From contig WPIO01000038.1 of NCBI GenBank assembly GCA_009760855.2, positions 1,081,001-1,145,000 on the forward strand: a stretch of DNA of 64,000 nt. Reading direction: 5' to 3'. Of the stretch, positions 33,360 through 44,615 are shown piece after piece. The notes under the pieces were generated by a model. It was not told the DNA's origin. It ran no database searches and was given only the letters and a program-made list of their open reading frames with translations. Made by a program: the position numbers and the translations under genes. How positions within the stretch are numbered: the first letter of the stretch is position 1; each line of letters begins with the position of its first letter. The DNA comes from Cristatella mucedo. Lineage: Eukaryota > Bryozoa > Phylactolaemata > Cristatellidae.

Positions 33360-33719
33360 ATGCAGGCCAGTGCTGCCGGCAGTGCCCAGACTCAGTGGGA
33401 ACTGCAGCGGCGCATCTACGAAGAGGAGCAGCAGCAGCAGCTCCAGGGAAGCCTGATTGGAGCTGCCGGGCAGGCACCGGCCAAGTCCTCCGCCGGCTGC
33501 AGCGGAGGCAGCAGTGCGGGCATCCGGAAAGTGCTGAGTGAGCACGGCATTGCATCCATTGGCGACCCAGACGTATTGCTTCTACTAAGAATAAACTCTT
33601 CGACATCTAACGAGAAGTCCGTCGACCCTCGCAGGATTGGCCGAGCTTTCTGCTGCGTCGAAGTCTACGTTCTCAACCTGTACCACAGGCCCTGGAAGAA
33701 AGAGTACTACCGGCTGAAG
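33360..33719 (+). CDS. SPATA2-like exon 1
   Basis: 120 codons: an N-terminal Gln-rich stretch (EEEQQQQLQ), a Gly/Ser/Ala stretch, then the first half of the PUB-like domain ending PWKKEYYRLK. Donor AAG followed by GTAAGC. The open frame runs on into intron, so only residues up to Lys120 belong. Confidence 0.8.
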
Positions 33720-36700
33720 GTAAGCGCACCTCAATGCCAGGCTGGAGGTGGGGGCCTCACTCGCTATGCAAGAACGACTGTCATTGCTGATAGCCACCAT
33801 TGCTATGGCCACCCCAAATGAGCAGCTGGCTGGGGCTGGGTGGGGTGACCTTGTCTTGTGCCTACCTCTGCTGCTGCCGCAGGAGCCCGGGCAAGCTCTT
33901 GGCTGCTGCCACAGGGACGCGGGCAAGCGCTTGGCTGCTGCCATATTGCTAGTTCCTCGAATCCCACAGCAGGCCCTCCTCAGAGCCACCGGAGGGGGGG
34001 CCCTGCTTCCTTACAAACCAGGCTGCTGAATCAGTCGACCTTCAAGAGGTCGTGGGCTCGAGCCCCGAGGCATATGTGAAGCGCCTGAATAGAGATTAAG
34101 TTCTCTTGGGGCGCTATATAAATGAATTATATATATATATGTGTGTGTGTATGTATGTATATATCGTAACTACTACTGCTGCTGATGATGATGGTAATAA
34201 TAATAATAATAATAGCTCGTTTGTATAGCACCATAAGAGAACTTTATCTCTGTCCAGATGCTTTGCAACTCACGTCGAAAGAATCAGTAACCAAAGGTTC
34301 TTGTCTTGCACGATTTCAAGCATGCAAAAGCAAACAACTAGTATGCTTAGGCCAGCTTGCTAAAGCAAACATGAATAAACTCACGACTCTGATTATTACC
34401 ACCCGTGGGTAGTAACATGCACTGATTCATGCACAAGCACCCACCCAAAGCCGAAATAGAAGTTCACTGGGGCTAAGAGAAAGCTGACCGGAAGAGATGT
34501 ATTTATTTATTTATTTACTTTCAGATATGTCTATCTTTATTTAGCTAACACTATTCGAGGGATGCAGAGTTACGCCTTTAACACTGTTTGGTTTGTCCCC
34601 TCCGAGCACATTTATTTATAGTTCTCATAGACTGCTGTACCGATCGGCATGCAAATCGGCTAGTAACAAGGGTAACATTAGCTATCTTTTGATGATACCA
34701 TAGGTGGCATATTGGTCTTTTAACGTCTCCATGTTACGGTCTTCACCAAACATAGTGGCCATCTTGCACGATCTATTGATTCAATCCTATGTTGTGTACC
34801 GATGTGCCAAAGCCCTTCAAAAGATGCCGGGCAGTCGGCCCTAAACGACAGGTCTCTTTTAAATTTTGCCTTGACGGCTGTCATCCTGCAGGTCTGGCCG
34901 TCGGCAATGCAATTGAAGCTGCATTTTCTGTTACGCGCAGGCCGAAATGTCTCATCAGAAAAGTCCAAAAGGGCAAAGAGGGGCCACATCAGGGTTGATG
35001 TCCTGAGTAGGCATTTTTATCTCCCTTTGTCGAATGGTGATAAGCTCAGACTTGTTTGAACCGCAGCATTCATTCTTCTCTAGTTCTCTAGTGCTCTGAT
35101 TCTCCCAATCAGTCCCTCCCTCTATCTGGCTGTCTTGCTGTCTGCTGCGCATCCGTTATTCAGGTTTTGTAATGCTTCTCTTGTCTTTTCTGAAATGCAT
35201 GCCGGGTGAGAACTCGGCTGGATCGGGTGTTGCATGTTGAACTATAGATCTCCTAAGTGCAAAAAGAAAGTGTGCCGATGTCTGCTGAGGATACACGTAG
35301 TTAGAGCGTGTGTCAGTGAAAGTGTGCGACAAACGAGCTAGATTGAGAGAGAAAAGGCATGGCTGATTGAGCCACCGTCGATTTGAGATGATGTCGAGCA
35401 CGAGAGAGCCAGCTACGCCGACCGAGCGAGCGAGCCGCGACGCTTGCGTCGTCGCTCCATCGGCACGCGACCGCTCGGGCTGGCTCAGCACGGTGGCGTG
35501 CCCCCTCGCTCGCCCAGCCTCGCTTCGTCCCCTCGAGCAGCCGAGCGCAGCTCTTCGCTTGCCGTTTGTCAGCGCTACGGCGGCTTCTACAAGACGTTCG
35601 TTGACCCGTACCTGAAAGGCGTCGAGGTCATCTTTCACCGCATCGGCTACACGCTGAGTGACGACGGCAGCGAGTGGCACATGGTAGGCGGCCCGGGCAG
35701 CCCCGCCGAGTGGGCCGCAGAGATGGCGCCCCTCTGCCTGAGCATAGCCTTCCACTGCCGCGTGGCGGCCATCGAGTGCGACTGCATGGCGACCGCCTGC
35801 GCGCAGCGACCGGGCGACTGGGTGTGGACGCCCTCTCGAGTGCTCCTCACTCGGCTCGAGCTGCCGGCATCGCCTGCCGACACGGCCGCCGCCGCCAAGC
35901 TGCGACCGCTGGCTGACCGAGGCGCCCCGGTCGCTGCCGCTGCCGACACGGCGACCGTCGTCGGTGTCGGCTGGGCGAGCGGAGCGGCGGCCACCGGCGG
36001 TCCCGCCTTGACGCTCTACTCCTCCTCCTCGTCCTCGTCGGCGGGTGGCTGGCAGTCAGAGGGGGAGGCAAGGGAGGGGAGCGACGTGCTCGTCGCGGGC
36101 GGCGTCGCTCGAGCCGGCGTCGATGCCACGAGGACACCGAAGTGGGCCGCCGGCTGGGCGAGCGCAGCCACGGCCAGGCCTCCGGCGGCCACCGGCGGTC
36201 CTGCCTCGGCTCCCTCCTCAGCGTCGGCGGGTGGCTGGCAGCCGCAGGGGTCGGCGCTGGAGCAGAGCGACGTGCTCGTCACGGGCGCCGGCAGCAGAGG
36301 CGATCCGAACGCTGCCGCCCGCGGGACGGGTCGGCCTCCGGCGGCCGGCGCCTTGCTGCCGGCGGCCGGCGCCTTGCTGCCGCCGCCCTCCCGTCGCCGC
36401 GAGCCCGAGGAAATGGCGGAGCCGCGTCTGCCGCCGCCTCGGCCCTTTAGCTCTGCGGCTGCGTGGGCGGCTGGCACCGAGGCTCGCGGGAGCGACTCCC
36501 GAAGGTTTGACTCCCTGTCGGATCGAGCACGGCCGGCCTATGCGACCGGCCCTGGGGCCACCGAAGCCGTTTACGACGACGTCGTGCAGCCGGCGCGGTC
36601 CGCTGTCGAGCCCAGGCCTGCGCGAGATGCTGCTGCTGCTGCCATCCGGCTTCCGTCTTCGTCGTTGTCGGAGCAGCAGCGGAGGCAGCCAGAGGCGGCC

Positions 36701-37525
36701 GGCAAGGAAGGCGTGGCGGTCGGTCACGTGCCCGGCTTCGGAGATGACGCCGCTGCCGTCGTTGCCGCCACGCATCCGGTTAGCCAGCAGCACTTCTCCG
36801 CCACCGGCCGCTTCCTGTCGCTGGCTCGTCCTGCCGCTGCTGCTTCCGACGCCACCCGGGCGGCTTCTGCATCGTCGTCGTTATCGAGCCAGCGCTCCAC
36901 CTATCGGCCGGAGGAGGCCACGGCCGAGGAGCACATGGCCATTTCGCTGCAGCTGCTGGGCGACGACGATGACCTGGCCCCGCCGAACTTTCCGCCCCTG
37001 CCGGCATTCAGCAGCGGCAGCGACGCCTTCGGCTCGGCGAGTGGCTTTCGGCCACCGATGATGGGCTACGGCAGCGCGTTGCGCGACTCTGCCCACCGGG
37101 ACTCGACGGAATGGTCTCCGAGCCTTGCCTCGGTCGCAAGTGCCGGAGCTCGTGGCCGCTCGCCAGGTGGCGCTGACCACGGCGACGCCGACACCGAGTG
37201 GTCGATGACTCGATTCAGCATCCGTGAGCCGCCGCCGGTGGGCAGCGGCTCCTACTCCAGGTCGTCTGCTGCTGGCGCCGAACGCCAGCAGCTCAAGCCC
37301 TGCTTAGTTTTAGCCGCCTGTGACCCCGTGACCTCGGGCATGAGTGGTGCATCTCGAGGCAGCGGCTTGTCGCCGTCCAAGCCGTCAGCGTCTTTTCCGC
37401 AGTACGTGGGCTCGTTTAAGCAGACTGCGATGGGGTCGTTTCCGCAATGCGGAGCAGCGTCGAGTCCCGAAGAGGCAACCAGACAGCAAAAGCAGTTTGC
37501 CATATACGGCAGGATCGATATGTGA
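33360..37525 (+). CDS. SPATA2/Tamo-like PUB-domain protein, two coding exons
   Basis: Coding exons 33,360-33,719 and 35,573-37,525 (stop included) join in phase 0 to give 770 residues. A TAA lies in frame two codons before the ATG, which supports this start. The exon junction falls inside a PUB-type domain, about residues 55-190. PRRIGRAFCCVEVYVLNLY with HRPWKKEYYRLK, then RYGGFYKTFVDPYLKGVEVI and FHRIGYTL align with the SPATA2 segment around PWKKEF-IK-Y-G-FV and the later MGY. In vertebrates SPATA2 links the deubiquitinase CYLD to the LUBAC subunit HOIP in TNF signalling; the Drosophila relative is Tamo. Residues 200-770 are low-complexity Ala/Ser/Pro/Gly and GC-rich. I do not see the Cys-rich zinc finger found at the C-terminus of vertebrate SPATA2, and function beyond the fold is unproven. 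Confidence 0.8.
34038..34140 (+). mobile_element. SINE family A, 5'-truncated, in SPATA2-like intron
   Basis: GAGGTCGTGGGCTCGAGCCC (B-box), GCATATGTGAAGCGCCTGAA and TTAAGTTCTCTTGGGGCGCT, then an AT-rich tail grading into (TG)n. A LINE/SINE-tail remnant in the other orientation follows at 34,190-34,280. Confidence 0.85.
35573..37525 (+). CDS. SPATA2-like exon 2 (PUB second half and low-complexity tail)
   Basis: 650 codons. The acceptor TTTGTCAG precedes CGC TAC GGC, giving RYGGFYKTF. The open frame extends upstream to 35,444, but that part is intron in the frame of the exon. After about 80 domain residues the sequence is repetitive, for example near-duplicated SSASAGGWQ and AAGALLP blocks. 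EAVYDDVVQ at about residues 448-456 has the acidic-Tyr look of a PUB-interacting motif, which is speculative. Long open frames on the other strands here are GC-rich shadows. Confidence 0.8.
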   Translation, partial: RYGGFYKTFVDPYLKGVEVIFHRIGYTLSDDGSEWHMVGGPGSPAEWAAEMAPLCLSIAFHCRVAAIECDCMATACAQRPGDWVWTPSRVLLTRLELPASPADTAAAAKLRPLADRGAPVAAAADTATVVGVGWASGAAATGGPALTLYSSSSSSSAGGWQSEGEAREGSDVLVAGGVARAGVDATRTPKWAAGWASAATARPPAATGGPASAPSSASAGGWQPQGSALEQSDVLVTGAGSRGDPNAAARGTGRPPAAGALLPAAGALLPPPSRRREPEEMAEPRLPPPRPFSSAAAWAAGTEARGSDSRRFDSLSDRARPAYATGPGATEAVYDDVVQPARSAVEPRPARDAAAAAIRLPSSSLSEQQRRQPEAAGKEGVAVGHVPGFGDDAAAVVAATHPVSQQHFSATGRFLSLARPAAAASDATRAASASSSLSSQRSTYRPEEATAEEHMAISLQLLGDDDDLAPPNFPPLPAFSSGSDAFGSASGFRPPMMGYGSALRDSAHRDSTEWSPSLASVASAGARGRSPGGADHGDADTEWSMTRFSIREPPPVGSGSYSRSSAAGAERQQLKPCLVLAACDPVTSGMSGASRGSGLSPSKPSASFPQYVGSFKQTAMGSFPQCGAASSPEEATRQQKQFAIYGRIDM

Positions 37526-38639
37526 TATATATACCGGATTGCCTCGCTGCCGGCAATCGACGGGCTTTGTTGCAGCTCTGCCCTCGCAAGCTGGGCTGCG
37601 ACGATAATCTGATGCAGCTCTGGTTTAGTAGCCCCGGAGTTCGACCCCCACCCGGCGTGCACGGCATTTCCTTCTCAAGAAAACTTTCCCTGACTTCCTG
37701 CACCTGGAGAGCTGCCTGCTCGTTCTGCTTCTAGAAGGCGGGCTGCCATTGCTGCAGCTCCGGCGTGATCGCTGGCTCCGATCTCCTGCGTGCGCGACTG
37801 CCCGATTGAGTTTTTTGCTTCAGGTGGCGACATTTCCTGCAGCTGCCTATGCGTGCCCTATGCAGCTGCCTGTCAAGCAGAAAGTCGCTAAAAGTACTAA
37901 AAGGCTGGTGAGCTTTTTCTCGTTGCATTCAAAAAGTCCTAGCTGCTTTTTGGGCGTCCACACGGTAGTCAACAGTAGCCGACAGGATTGATGGTGATAA
38001 CCAGAGCAAACTAAACATTTGCATATCGGTCGTAGGTGCTTGGGCTTCGCGACCAATGTCAGGTCACGTGATTCGACTCTTCCAGCAGGCGACTCATTCG
38101 TCTGACAAGTTCGCGAATTTGAGGTGTCACGTCTAGGTTGTGGCACTTCCCTTCATTCAGGACACCCGGCCAAAGCCCTCAATCGTCTGCAACTGGTGCA
38201 ATAAATACCAGCAACTAATCCGGACTGTTGTCTGAAAGAAGCCTAGTTACCACGTCACATCACTCAACATCAAAATCGTCTCTTGAGCCTACAAGTTAGG
38301 TCACTCGCCTACCTGTCTGAACTCTTTGCTCCTGAAGGATGCTTCCCCACCAGCCGCTCCTCCTCGGCCGGTCACCTTAAAGTTCCTCATACTAAATTTA
38401 AATATGTTAGCGATTCAACTCTTAGTATCTGAAACTCGCTACTTGCTTCTGTCACCATCTGCACTGATTTGCATCACTCAAGTCTCAGCTTATGATCCAT
38501 CTCTTCTTCTGTCTTCCTCTGTCAGCTTTGCCTATGCTGATGGAACCATTGTAAGCCAATAAGAAGAGGTATACTATGGCACTTGGGATCTTGCATTGTA
38601 GGTTCTAAATTAATACATTTTACTTATTCTAATAATTTT

Positions 38640-40330
38640 TCAAGAATACAGGTGCATTGAGCGACTTGTCTGAGACGCGATCATATTTTTTGCAGAAATT
38701 TGCCCAGACCGAAGTCAGTTGATATCGGCTTAATGGATATAGTTGCCTCGGGCAATTTCTGGAGGTTTTCAGTTTGATGGCCAGAGTTCCTGAAGATCTA
38801 GACTTTGGGCTTGAGCCATTTGAAACTGTCGTGCCCTCCGACTGTAATTAGTGATCCTTCTCTTTGAAGTATCAAATTTAATTCATCTTGAAGAGACAAG
38901 TTCAGACTTTTAGTATCATCCGACGATTGTTTGCCGAAAACGTTTACATCGTTGACTCAAAATAGACGAGAAGCTAGATTTCCTGCGAAGTTTAGCATGT
39001 GGGCCGGTGGATATTAGAGGCTGCCCGAAATTCCTGACATCCTTGTTCAGTCGCTCTTCAACACACTTCAAAATTTTCCATGAACTTGATGCTATTATCA
39101 TTATACAGGTTAGAGAGCTCGTTCAACAGCAATTGTTAAATTGTGTCGGCACTCATCAACGTCGTGTCTTCTCGACTTTGATCGCGACTGCATGTTTTAC
39201 ACGTTCCATTGCCTCCAGAAAGGTTTTGAGAGTGTCACAGTCTAAGGTTTCAATCATTTCCAGCGCTTCGAATTCAAAGAATGTCTCGCGGGCGGCGACT
39301 TGTGTCTTTTATAGCTGCTCTAACATCATTGTTAATTAGTTCCATCGCGTCATCACGTCAAGATGCAGTTCGATCTTGTGTCCGAACTCAGCTTTTATGT
39401 TGGATTCAAAGACATTATTTTGAGCAGTTGATATTTGGATGAATTTGACAAGTTTTCCTGATTGCATGAGCACATCGTTAAAATAGACGTCTCCTTCTAA
39501 TGTATCATCACTAGTCACTTGCAAGTCCGTACCTTGGTCAACATTGTTCATTTCATTAATACCGTCACTATCTAGGATTAATTCGTCCATCTCAGTACTC
39601 TTCTTGTGTCTCATACTCCGACCTGCAAGCCATGGTTTAAGCAGGACTGCCCGATGGTATCGTTGTGGCTTAAGCATTTATTGTTTACCGGGTCGCCGTA
39701 TTGTGTAGACCCCACCTAATTGCTCATTTTCATTATAGAAACGCTCAAATGCTGTTTCAAGGATTCAACCGTATCGTGAGCAGTGCACGAACCAAATGTG
39801 CGAACAAGACCCACCTCGATTGTTGTTTTATCGCTGCTTTTATGAATGTTGACTCCGAAGAATCGACGTCCTCTCACGGCACGGTTGTATATTAATCCAC
39901 ATTCATGCTAAACTTTACTCCTCTCTTGAGTTTTCCCTTGATATCGGCAATAGTTTTGTTTGTCTTTATTTTCGTAATCACCACACACCAGCTTCATCAC
40001 ATCGCATTCGTTCACTGGAAGTTTGAAACCATCCTATGAGTTTGATTGCCCTATATACTTGTTTCTAGCGATAGCTCTGTTCGATATTCCATCATTAGCC
40101 AGATCAGTAACAATCTCCTTCTGACTCTTTCGCCCCAGGAAGTGGGAAATCGTTTTTGTTCTCTAATTATTTACGGACGTTTCCTTGGATATACACCCTG
40201 CAGCAGGTTTATCAAAATCAATTCCACGCATTTTCAGATGATTCTTCAAAGCATGGAGTTTCCAGAAAATTTAATGATTTTTTTGCATCGTCCACATTGA
40301 CCTGTTAGCTCTTCTGTAATTAGATTCTTT
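38640..40330 (-). pseudogene. decayed hAT-family transposase
   Basis: Read downward on the minus strand, hAT blocks appear in the right order but across frame changes and stops. They are: VGLVRTFGSCTAHDTVESL (RNase H-like region) at about 39,800; a CLNHGLQVGV block (usual C-HGLQLAV); an acidic insert near 39,560; LHLDVMTRWN at about 39,350 (the usual D-RTRWNS motif) followed by MLEQL; SADT-QLLLNEL with MENFEV and VEERLNK near 39,100; and finally SRL-DKSLNAPVFL, the C-terminal dimerisation (hATC) block, at about 38,665. Breaks are numerous, so it is inactive. No terminal inverted repeats were identified. Confidence 0.8.
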
Positions 40331-40729
40331 TGTTTTTCGGCGTATTCTCAAACTAAATCCGTGGCTGAAAGGAATATCAATATTTTTGACCCCACAAGAT
40401 CAATTCAATTAATATCTTACCTAATGTTTTAAAAACCACTTTTAACTGTAGTTTTTGGCCAATTGAATAGATTCATCATACCAAATCCAAACACGTTCAA
40501 AAGAAATTTAAATTTTTTCCGTAAAAAATTATGTATCCATAATAAAAGTTGAAGCTTCAGTTATAGTATCTTTTTGTTAAAAAATATTCGTTAGAAACAG
40601 TAAAACAGTTTGACAAAGCATCTGTTAACTGCTTTTTGATTGTGGGCAAACAAACTAGTTTTTTTTTACTTTTACTGTTGAAAGGTACCGGAAATACTAG
40701 TGTGGAGCCAATCTTTTTTTAATATCTTC

Positions 40730-42860
40730 TAACTCAAAACTATAATCATCAGTTTGCATTTTTACCACTATAGAATTAGTATCCGTATAAAAAACTTGAA
40801 CCTGTTCTTAAACTGATGTATCGAAACATAATAAAATGGTTGCATAAGTAACTTATAAATCTAATATAGCACTTATAATAAACAATGGCTTACTTAACTT
40901 TGTTGCCTTCTTACCATGTTTAAAAGCTATGAATGTCTTATCAAAGCACCAATAAGAGTTCCCAAATGAGTCTCTCATTAACTTGCGATACATCTTAGAA
41001 CCATTTTCAGTAGCAGAACAAACTATTATTACATTAACTCTTCTCTTAAAATCACAGCAAGTCTTACCAAATATTTGACACATAAAGCCTTTGTAAAGAT
41101 CCGCGAGAAAGTATCTTTCCCTCTCATCTTTTGTTTTCTGTACAAATATCTGCAAATGGTTTATGCTAAGGTTCTTAATCAAATACTCGATGAACGTAGT
41201 AATGTGTAATCCCTTCTTAGCCATAAATTGTTAATATCTGGAATGAGCTATGCCCTTATACTTTAGTAAGAAAGTACAAAATAACTTTGGTGTCATTCCA
41301 TTTCCAGGGTAAAAGCCTTCTGAAAGTCAGTCTAACTTTCGTAAACTACCCTACTAACAGGACAAATTGGGTAATTATTGTATAAATCGTATAATTATTC
41401 AGGGTATAATATATCAATTTCCATAGGTATTCCCCGTGGTGGAATCAGGAGGTAAGTTAATAAATCTTTCTTAACTCAATTTGGTACTCGATTTTCTCTA
41501 ACATTACCAATACACAAGTACTATTTCATAATTGTTCAATACAGACTGCAAGCATCACAATACATTACACCGGTAGGATATCTCTTAACTAGCCTGACAT
41601 ACAAAACCCCTTATCGATCTCCTAAAATCCTAATAAAGACTCATTAGAAATTAACAAAAAGACCTTGCATAGCGAGGGACGGATAAATAATTAGCAAGAT
41701 CGTACTTACAGAACGAACCTAACCTCTTCTAAATGTCGCTAAACAATCAGCAAGTTGAGTAACATCCGCCATTAAATAATGGTCTCAATAGTCCTCAATG
41801 TTCTAATGTCCATACTTACGACACTATATTAGCAATTTCATTATCCTTATCTTCGCTGAATCACAAGGGCAAAACTAAATTTTTCTATCGGTGTTGAACT
41901 AGCATTATCAAACCTATCTAAAGACTTCATGTATTCATGTGGATTTACACCCTCCTAACTAACAAGCTTAGCATTTCAAATCCATCTCAGGATACTTCTT
42001 AGAGAAAATTTGCTTAATAATACCAAAGTTAGACATGCTGCTAGGTAGTGAATTTACACTACTATCCAAACTTCAATTGATAGTATCTTTGAAATCACTA
42101 TCATTGACAGATAGCATCATTTATTTCTCCATAGAAGGAGAAATTGGCTTAGCAAAATTTCAATACCCTATAATGCTTTAACAACCATGTGTGAATCATA
42201 CCCACCAAAAACATAAAAGAAAACAAATAACTTCTAATTCTTAGATAGAATCTAGCATGTGAGTTACATCCCATATGGACAGCTCACCTAAACTTGCCTG
42301 GTACAATGACAATGATCCCCAACTTTCTCAGCAGTATTACTGAAAGGCTTCTTACACATCCAACAAGGACTAGAAGCCTCAAAGCTTAATTAATATCTAA
42401 TTATATCTTCCTTGGTCATATTTATCTTGGCAAATAAATGTTAATTAATCTTTTTTATATCGATAGCAAAAAATGAATCAACTCATCAAAGAATACTGAA
42501 ACACGATTACTTGATGTAGAAATAAATTATGAACAACTTTACCGTAATATTTTACCATAACACAAGCTGCTCTAAAAGGTAAATGCATAGTGCTACTAGT
42601 ATTATTTTCCAACACTAAATTTATTTTCGCAAACACTGCGACAACATGAGCTGTCACAAAAAATTAACATGTTTTGACTCAAAATGCTCTCAAGATTAGT
42701 GCGAAAAATACAAGTAGATTCGATAAACCTAGCAAAATCACTAAATTGAAGCTGCTTTATCGGGCTTTTCAGTTATAGTAGGCATTTTGTATGTAGTAGG
42801 ATGCCCATTAAGGCCATCACAAATTGACAGGTGATTGGCTAATAACACCCTGTCAAAAGA
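40730..42860 (-). pseudogene. decayed Polinton/Maverick-type protein-primed DNA polymerase B
   Basis: Family B polymerase remains are readable downward on the minus strand, in family order. First is a Cys/His block CWMCKKPFSNTAEKVGDHCH with CNSHARF (about 42,370-42,250), the zinc-finger-like signature of Polinton polymerases. Then come FGGYDSHMVVKAL (exonuclease region, about 42,200), SLDSSVNSLPSSM (about 42,060), KGVNPHEYM (about 41,940), LMADVTQLADC, VMYCDACSLY (motif A region, about 41,560) and MEIDILYPE (41,398-41,424). Next follow LYNNYPICP, FGKTCCDFKRRVNV, FIAFKHGKK and SKPLF--SAILDL (40,853-41,224). Last is YTDTNS at 40,772-40,789, where YTDTDS is usual. Many stops and frameshifts, and the altered catalytic motif, show it is dead. 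No capsid, integrase or ATPase gene was recognised nearby, so only a fragment remains. Confidence 0.9.
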
Positions 42861-43439
42861 TCTATCCAAACATCTCTAACACTAAATTAGCGAGCCTCCT
42901 GACTTTGGAGTCGGACAAAGAGATTAAGAGTTAGCTAAACAAATATAATGCTCAATTTCGTTTTTCCTAATCATTAAAAATAATTGACATGCCTACCACT
43001 TACCTCATTTTCAACTTGATAGACCAGTAATTATACTCCTTGCTTATCACGATAATTACAACACGTATATGCTAACACCTAGTATTTTACATAATAAATT
43101 AGAATTAACAAACTTAAGCTACCATTTAGGTGAAAGAACACATTCCTTCTAATACAGGTGCTGTCCAAAGGACGAATTAAATCATTATTACGTTAAGAGT
43201 TATTATAAACTGGACGTCAAAACATTAGAGCAGACTGTAGCAAACAATAACCGTCACTATTTGAATGTTAATTCGACAGTTATTGTTCAAGGTGGCCTTA
43301 GGAGATGGGACATACCTAGAATCTCTTCTCCGAAAGAAACTGAAAATGACTTTTTTTTGGGTTATGACCCACCCAGAACCAGCTGCTTTATCATCCAAAC
43401 CATCGATTACATCCTTTAACTACTTGACATGCTAAAAAG

Positions 43440-44615
43440 CTGCAGATTTTAAGCGCTAGGTATTCCAATTTCCGAATCATACTTGGTTTTGCCCTTTACT
43501 AGTAAGTTGGTTTTATAACTTAATTTAAGAAAGTTTTGGGTCATCCGTGTGCAGATATCATCAATACATGAAGCAAGGGAATTGAGAGAATTCGAAGTGC
43601 TACAAGGCTGGGAGGGATCAAAGCAATTGTATAATACGTCATCTGCACAGAAGTGAAAGCCTAGGTTTAGCCTTGCAGTCACATCGGCAAGAGGAAGAGC
43701 ATAAGCGGTGAAAAGACCAGAAAAGATCAATCACTGAGCCCCAGGGTACCTAATACTTCAGTGGTTCCTCGTATAATCTTGTCCGTTCACATCAGCACTC
43801 TGGAGTCTCCCACTGAGATAGGACCTGAACCAATTGCAATGCAGTGATGCCCAGGCGAGACGAGAAGCGCTCGAGGACTTGGTAATCGACAGTATCAAAA
43901 GCTGTCGAGAGATAGAGCAAAACAAGCAAAGAGATTCTACCTAAGCCTGCATTCCCTAAAGTAGGCCGTTATACACCCGAAGCAATGCCGACTTTGTGGA
44001 GTGATTATCGCTAAAACCAGACTGGAACTTTTAGCTGGGTTTGAAGTTTCAATACATGCTGGTCTGCCACCACTCGTTCCAGTGTCCTTGATAGGAACGG
44101 TAGAAGAGAGACTGGGCGGAAGTTGCATAATTTCTCTCGGTCAAGTGCCGCTTTGTTGAGTAGTGGCCTGACTACAGCCTTTTGAAAGGCACTGGGACAT
44201 GACCTGAGGCTAATGACATACTGATTATGTTAGCTATGCATGGAAGCAGATCTGTGCATCCCAAAAGCAGGACAGAGGTAATAGGGTCTAGTGGACTAGT
44301 TGTCTTTTTATTGGGATATGAACTTCACGATGAGGTCACTCGTGGCTTTGAATGTAGACATTAGGGAGCTGCACGGAATTGAGGGACACGATTCCCGAAG
44401 GGATGCTGCCACTCTGGGGATGGAGTCTCAAACCTTGCCTATCTTGTAGACAAAGAAGCAAGAGAAGCGATTAGCTAGATCATCACAATGATCACTAGGT
44501 GAGGAGCTAACCAGGGAGCAGTTAAGGAGACGGTTGATGGTAGACATAAGCATTTTTGGATTGTGCATCTGTGAGTTAACAGTTTTTTTTTTAAAGAATA
44601 AACTAAGCTTCCATA
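43440..44615 (-). mobile_element. internal LINE fragment, reverse transcriptase region
   Basis: On the minus strand: remnants of the block before the reverse transcriptase (about 44,600-44,150), the RVYNGLL-like and LSTAFDTVD region near 43,900, then FSGLFTAYALPLADVTARLN and FHFCADD (usual FHFYADD). It ends near IQKLE at 43,445 without the usual 3' terminus, so it is truncated at both ends. The frame is broken. Confidence 0.85.

Larger units (their letters stand above)
38600..43400. other. AT-rich island of fossil transposons
   Basis: Base composition changes abruptly from the GC-rich SPATA2-like exon side to AT-rich DNA, and returns to LINE sequence near 43.44 kb. It holds the hAT and Polinton fossils on the same strand. 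The part from 42.86 to 43.4 kb shows no readable protein block. Confidence 0.7.

Noticed and set aside
36045-37061. 338-codon frame overlapping the SPATA2-like exon
   Set aside because: Arg/Pro/Ala-rich shadow of a GC-rich coding exon; the PUB-bearing frame is the supported one.
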